From the NCBI RefSeq assembly GCF_029067145.1, contig NZ_JAIEFA010000053.1, positions 1 to 45,402 of the forward strand: a stretch of DNA of 45,402 nt, read 5' to 3'. A program made the position numbers and the translations under genes. This document shows, piece by piece, positions 41,472 to 45,402 of the stretch (the first letter of the stretch is position 1; each line of letters opens with the position of its first letter). The stretch comes from Helicobacter sp. (GTDB lineage Bacteria > Campylobacterota > Campylobacteria > Campylobacterales > Helicobacteraceae). Under the pieces are notes generated by a model. That model made no database searches, was not told the DNA's origin, and was given only the letters and a program-made list of their open reading frames with translations.

Positions 41472-42578
41472 ATGGGATTATCAATCGGAATCGTAGGGCT
41501 TCCAAATGTCGGTAAATCCACAACTTTTAACGCACTAACTAAGACACAAAACGCACAATCTGCGAATTATCCTTTTTGCACGATTGAACCAAACAAAGCA
41601 ATCGTACCTGTGCCTGATACGCGACTTTTGGAGTTGGCAAAAATTGTCAATCCACAAAAGATTCAGCATTCTGTGGTGGAGTTTGTGGATATTGCGGGGC
41701 TTGTCAAGGGAGCGAGCAAGGGCGAGGGCTTAGGAAACCAGTTTTTGGCAAATATTAAAGAAACCGAAGTGATTTTGCATATCGTGCGTTGCTTTGAGGA
41801 TTCCAATATTACGCACGTGGAGGGAAGCATTGAACCTTTGCGTGATGTGGAAATCATTGAAACTGAATTATTAATTGCCGATATGCAGACTTTGCAAAAA
41901 CGCGTGGAGAGACTTGCAAGAAGCGCAAAAAGTGGCGTAGATAAAGAAGCAAAAGCGCAGTTAGAAGTCGCCAATGTGCTTTTGGCACATATTGAGAGTG
42001 GTGCGCCTGTGCGGACATTTCAAGAAAAAGAAAATGAATGGTTTTTGCTCTTGGATAAAGAATTGCGATTCTTGACAAACAAAGAAATCATTTATGGCGC
42101 AAATGTAGATGAAGCGGGCTTGGAATCCGATAATGACCTTGTCGTGCAATTAAAGAAATATGCAAAGGAGCAGGGCGCAGAGGTGATTAAGCTTTGCTCT
42201 AAGATTGAAGAAGAGTTGGTAAGCTTGAGTGAGGAGGAGCAGGCGGAATTTCTCCAAGAATTAGGCGTGAGCGAGAGTGGATTAGACGCGATTATTCGCT
42301 TGGGATTTGAGAAGCTTGGCTTGATTAGTTATTTTACTGCTGGCGTGAAAGAAGTGCGTGCTTGGACAATTCATAAAGGGGATAAGGCACCTGTGGCTGC
42401 AGGGGTGATTCACAAAGACTTTGAAAAGGGCTTTATTCGTGCCGAAGTCATTGCTTATAGGGATTTTATTAAATATGGTGGCGAGGCGAAATCCAAAGAA
42501 GCGGGCGCAATGCGCGTGGAGGGAAAGGACTATATCGTGCAAGATGGTGATGTGATGCACTTTAGGTTTAATGTGTAG
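41472..42578 (+). CDS. ychF: Redox-regulated ATPase YchF
   Basis: A 368-aa Obg-family P-loop protein that binds ATP instead of GTP. G1 is GLPNVGKSTTFNAL, G3 is DIAGLVKGASKGEGLGNQFL. The specificity G4 segment reads YGANVDE, consistent with adenine preference. The C-terminal TGS domain ends VEGKDYIVQDGDVMHFRFNV. AAGGAAGTTTT precedes ATG 41472. It follows pepA by 10 nt. Confidence 0.97.
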   Translation: MGLSIGIVGLPNVGKSTTFNALTKTQNAQSANYPFCTIEPNKAIVPVPDTRLLELAKIVNPQKIQHSVVEFVDIAGLVKGASKGEGLGNQFLANIKETEVILHIVRCFEDSNITHVEGSIEPLRDVEIIETELLIADMQTLQKRVERLARSAKSGVDKEAKAQLEVANVLLAHIESGAPVRTFQEKENEWFLLLDKELRFLTNKEIIYGANVDEAGLESDNDLVVQLKKYAKEQGAEVIKLCSKIEEELVSLSEEEQAEFLQELGVSESGLDAIIRLGFEKLGLISYFTAGVKEVRAWTIHKGDKAPVAAGVIHKDFEKGFIRAEVIAYRDFIKYGGEAKSKEAGAMRVEGKDYIVQDGDVMHFRFNV

Positions 42579-42648
42579 ATAGCTTATTGTTGATTGCTTG
42601 ATAAAAATTGTGAGATTGATTTAAAAGTTAAAATAAAAGGAGCGTGAA

Positions 42649-44364
42649 ATGACACCAAATAAAACAAAAATACAAGACTTTTTTCAAGGAGAAAAGCAAT
42701 ATACAATCCCTGTTTATCAAAGGGCGTATTCTTGGGAAGAAAAACAATGGAAAGACTTTTTAGCTGATTTAGAGGAAGCAGCAAAGGGAAATAATCAATA
42801 TTTTTTTGGCAATGTTTTGCTTGAATTAAATACTGCAGACAAAGCGAATGATATTATTGATGGGCAGCAACGCATTACCACGATTATTATTTTTGCAAGA
42901 GCTTTATGCAATATTTTGCACGATAGAGCAAAAAATAAAACACTAAGTAGCGAAAGAAGCAATGAGGATTTTCTAAAATATATAGAAGAGGATTATTTAA
43001 TCAATCGTTCTAAAGCCAAGATTCAGGCAGTAGAATACGATAGGGATTATTTTAAAGATGTGATTATTTGCAATGACGATAAAAAACACAAGCCACAAAC
43101 TCCCTCACAAAAGCGCGTTAAAGAGGCGAAGGCATTTTTTATCAAGGAGTTGCAAAGAAAAGAAACTAAAGAGATTTTGGCTATTTTTGAAACTTTGCAA
43201 AATGCCGAGATTCTAAGCATACCTTTTGCCAACAAAAAAGATTCTGTTTTGATGTTTGAACTACAAAATAATCGTGGCAAAGAGCTTACGAATATGGAAA
43301 AACTCAAATCTTATCTTGCTTATCAAATTTATACTTACTGCGATAAAGAGGCTGCAGAAATAAAGCTTAAGGAAATAACAAGTATTTTTGAAACAATTTA
43401 TCGTTTGATTAATGACATAAAAACCGATGAAGATTCCATTTTAAATTACTTTAATATTTATTATTCTAAATTTGGTTTTAATTATAGAGAAAATGATGAT
43501 AGCCTGAATTACAAAAAAGAATATAAAGACGACACAAAAGATAAAAGCAATGATGAAAAAATTGCTTGGATTGAGGATTATACAAAAGAGCTTAAAAATG
43601 CTTTTGTAAATTTCAAAGAATTTGAAAATTCTCAAAGTGCTTATAAAGAATATTTAATCTATCTCAAGATATGGGAAGTATATCCTTTTATATTAAAAGC
43701 ATATACAATATTTAAGGATAAGCAACAACTAGAGCAAATTTTTAAAGCTTTGGAAATTATTGCTTTTAGAGATAGGCTCGTGCGCACAAGAGCCAATTTA
43801 GCTTCGAGACTTAATAATGTTTTAAAAGATTTTGATAGTGTGGAAAAACTTGTTTCGGGATTACAAAAGATTTGTAGTGATGTTAAGCATTGGCGTGATG
43901 AAGCAGTAGAGGAATCCTTGTGGAATATATATGAGGAAAGCGATACAAATACCATTGCTTATTTGTTGATGCGATATGAAAATCATTTAAGGGGAGAAAA
44001 TGCTAAAACAAAGTGCTATGATTTCACGCTTAAAGAAATTAAAGAACCTCAAATAGAGCACATTGCTCCACAAACAGAAAGTGGTGAAAAGTTAGCTAGT
44101 GGCTATTGTAAATACGATAAAGATTTTTATGATGAGTGTTATTTGCATTGCATTGGAAATCTTTTATTGATTGGAGCTTCTCACAATGGGGCTATTGGCA
44201 ACAAACCTTTTAAGGACAAACTTGTAAGTTATGAAGACTCCCCTTTAATGCAACAAAAAGAAATAAAAGATTTTGCAAAAAATGAAAAATGGGATAAAGA
44301 ATCTATAAAGAAAAGAGATGACAAATTAGCAGATTTTGTGCTTACAATGTGGAGTTATAAATAA
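42649..44364 (+). CDS. DUF262/DUF1524 single-chain GmrSD-like protein, candidate phage defence
   Basis: A 571-aa protein. The N-terminal DUF262 domain has YTIPVYQRAYSW (residues 18-29) and the nucleotide-site motif D71-GQQR-75. The middle is helical and Lys-rich. The C-terminal DUF1524 HNH-like domain has IEHIAPQ (469-475, His471), then IGNLLLIGASHNGAIGNKPF (from about 502, Asn504). This is the layout of type IV restriction enzymes of the GmrSD/BrxU type that cut modified phage DNA using a nucleotide, and both halves look intact. AAAAGGAGCGTGAA gives a strong site before ATG 42649. It is lower in G+C and more Lys-rich than ychF upstream. The nucleotidyltransferase-like gene follows at 9 nt. 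A defence role is inference; other DUF262 proteins have other jobs. Confidence 0.85.
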   Translation: MTPNKTKIQDFFQGEKQYTIPVYQRAYSWEEKQWKDFLADLEEAAKGNNQYFFGNVLLELNTADKANDIIDGQQRITTIIIFARALCNILHDRAKNKTLSSERSNEDFLKYIEEDYLINRSKAKIQAVEYDRDYFKDVIICNDDKKHKPQTPSQKRVKEAKAFFIKELQRKETKEILAIFETLQNAEILSIPFANKKDSVLMFELQNNRGKELTNMEKLKSYLAYQIYTYCDKEAAEIKLKEITSIFETIYRLINDIKTDEDSILNYFNIYYSKFGFNYRENDDSLNYKKEYKDDTKDKSNDEKIAWIEDYTKELKNAFVNFKEFENSQSAYKEYLIYLKIWEVYPFILKAYTIFKDKQQLEQIFKALEIIAFRDRLVRTRANLASRLNNVLKDFDSVEKLVSGLQKICSDVKHWRDEAVEESLWNIYEESDTNTIAYLLMRYENHLRGENAKTKCYDFTLKEIKEPQIEHIAPQTESGEKLASGYCKYDKDFYDECYLHCIGNLLLIGASHNGAIGNKPFKDKLVSYEDSPLMQQKEIKDFAKNEKWDKESIKKRDDKLADFVLTMWSYK

Positions 44365-44372
44365 AATTTATA

Positions 44373-44975
44373 ATGAGTGAGTTCCCCATGCCCCACCTCC
44401 ACCTCTCCCAAGCCAATAGCCAAAAGGCTTTTAATATCATTGAGCAATGCCAAATCAAGCAGGCTTGGCAAAGCATCGGCGCACAAATCAATCTGATTGG
44501 TTCGCTCAAAATGGGCTTGCTTGCCAAACATCGCGATATTGATTTTCATATCTACACGCCCAAGCTCGATGTTGCGCAGAGTTTTGCAGCGATGGCACAG
44601 ATTGCAAAGAATCCAAAGATTGTCCATGTCAAATATCGTAATCTTTTAAACGAAGAAGATTCATGTTTGGAATGGCACGCGTGGTATAGGGACGAGGAGG
44701 AATGGCAGATAGATATGATTCATATCGTGCAGGGTAGCAAATATGCAGGATACTTTGAAAAACAAGCCGAGAGAATCCTTGCAGTGATGAGTGAGCAGCA
44801 AAAGGAGACGATTCTAAAGCTTAAGTTTGAAATTCCCGATAATGTGAAAATTGCAGGGATAGAAATTTATCAAGGGGTAATAGAGGGCGGGGTGCGAAAT
44901 TTTGAGGAATTGCAACAATGGCGAGTCAATCACCCACAAAATGGCATTGTGAAGTGGATTCCAAATTCACTTTAA
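44373..44975 (+). CDS. Nucleotidyltransferase-like protein
   Basis: A 200-aa protein with the pol-beta type signature INLIGSLKMGLLAKHRDIDF followed by HIYT: GS, a spacer and then DID, two acidic metal ligands. A third acidic position may be in WQIDMIHIV. Its C-terminal half (KAGIEIYQGVIEGGVRNFEE-like) is not recognised. It begins 9 nt after the DUF262 gene but its start has no clear ribosome binding site; ATG 44388 is an alternative. The first 60 bases are notably C-rich (CCCCATGCCCCACC), unlike the gene upstream, so it may have come separately. The substrate is unknown. Some databases carry relatives under misleading names such as phosphoglycerate mutase. Confidence 0.7.
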   Translation: MSEFPMPHLHLSQANSQKAFNIIEQCQIKQAWQSIGAQINLIGSLKMGLLAKHRDIDFHIYTPKLDVAQSFAAMAQIAKNPKIVHVKYRNLLNEEDSCLEWHAWYRDEEEWQIDMIHIVQGSKYAGYFEKQAERILAVMSEQQKETILKLKFEIPDNVKIAGIEIYQGVIEGGVRNFEELQQWRVNHPQNGIVKWIPNSL

Positions 44976-45026
44976 AGATTTTAATTTAACTAAAATTAAG
45001 GATACATTTAATTTAAAAGAGCTCAG

Positions 45027-45037
45027 GCAATCCATAA
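45027..45037. repeat. Dispersed repeat word, copy 5
   Basis: GCAATCCATAA occurs in the 133-nt gap between the nucleotidyltransferase-like gene and the HTH gene. No other feature is seen in the gap. Confidence 0.4.
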
Positions 45038-45108
45038 AATATTGTAGAATTTTAGGCATTTGCGTTATAAGTTAAAGCCACTAAAGCGAAGCAATTTTTA
45101 TCCTTTTC

Positions 45109-45318
45109 CTATTTGAATCTTTCAATTTCCTCTTTTATAATATTATCCGAATCCAAAAGAGATTCATAGTTTTTCTTGCTTTGTTCTATTACTTCATCAA
45201 ACTTAAAACCAAGCATAACGATACGATAAAGATTGGGTTTGTATTTTCTCCAATTATATAAAGTGCTGACATCAATATCCAAATAATATGCCATATCTCG
45301 TTTAGTTTTTTTCGCCAA
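45109..45318 (-). CDS. Small helix-turn-helix protein
   Basis: A 69-aa protein. RDMAYYLDIDVSTLYNWRKY is a clear helix-turn-helix of the Cro/XRE or transposase-HTH kind, followed by KPNLYRIVMLGFKFDEVIEQ and a charged tail. I recall similar small regulators in Helicobacter and Campylobacter accessory regions, where they can be phage or integrative-element repressors or antitoxins. The start is TTG 45318 with AAGGA 7 nt upstream; ATG at 45294 is an alternative (61 aa). It is convergent with the gene upstream and close to the contig end, so its partner may be missing. Confidence 0.6.
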   Translation of the reverse strand: MAKKTKRDMAYYLDIDVSTLYNWRKYKPNLYRIVMLGFKFDEVIEQSKKNYESLLDSDNIIKEEIERFK

Positions 45319-45402
45319 ACCTTAATCCTTACATTTCCTAGCTCTTTTTTTATTTTACATTAAATTTTATTTATTCAAAACACTTGAAATATTCAATTTA
45401 AA

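Noticed and set aside
1..45402. tRNA, rRNA, CRISPR array, insertion sequence or prophage
   Set aside because: I looked for T-arm sequences, regularly spaced repeats, transposase or integrase motifs and phage structural genes and saw none. A tRNAscan-SE or CRISPR finder run would settle it.

Overview
The window reads as one AT-rich (roughly one third G+C by eye) chromosomal contig from a Campylobacterota bacterium, most likely a Helicobacter of the enterohepatic type. Supporting this are a desulforubrerythrin of the Campylobacter Rrc type, a fused CcsBA cytochrome c synthetase, the four-subunit 2-oxoglutarate oxidoreductase OorDABC, a short ThrRS lacking a full TGS domain, a glutamate 5-kinase lacking the PUA domain, a ribosomal superoperon without rpmD (L30), and promoters with extended TGnTATAAT -10 elements. 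The species is not determined. The first 19 bases are the Tn5/Nextera mosaic end, a sequencing adapter and not genome.

Layout. 1-0.8 kb: an unrecognised 150-aa gene ending in repeat DNA. 1.0-4.6 kb: desulforubrerythrin (oxygen and peroxide defence), then ccsBA (cytochrome c maturation). 4.8-7.8 kb: thrS-infC-rpmI-rplT translation operon. 7.9-8.7 kb: a secreted SIMPL-domain protein. 9.0-12.9 kb (minus strand): mdh-oorDABC, joining malate and 2-oxoglutarate oxidation. 13.1-17.2 kb: mltG (minus) overlapping head to head with a large AsmA/DUF3971-like gene (plus), then nth. 17.3-18.0 kb: a decayed aspartate/glutamate racemase with about five frameshifts. 18.2-32.0 kb: the S10-spc-alpha ribosomal superoperon from rpsJ to rplQ, with secY, map, infA and rpoA.

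32.2-36.1 kb: a 175-aa DUF6033-like protein, a minus-strand molybdopterin cluster (moaD-moaE-mobB-mogA behind a small secreted protein), ridA, and a membrane-protein gene split at an A9 tract. 36.7-42.6 kb: rplU-rpmA, obgE-proB, a DedA protein, pepA and ychF. 42.6-45.3 kb: accessory end with a single-chain DUF262/DUF1524 (GmrSD-like) protein, a nucleotidyltransferase-like protein and a small HTH protein. This is the best candidate for a defence locus.

Most of the window is conserved housekeeping DNA. The less ordinary signals are non-coding: candidate structured leaders before rplT and rpmJ, an AT-rich dyad before the desulforubrerythrin gene, a degenerate family of intergenic repeats, and a high local density of GAATC/GATTC. 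I found no tRNA, rRNA, CRISPR array, insertion sequence or prophage. All family assignments come from reading motifs; no database search was run.
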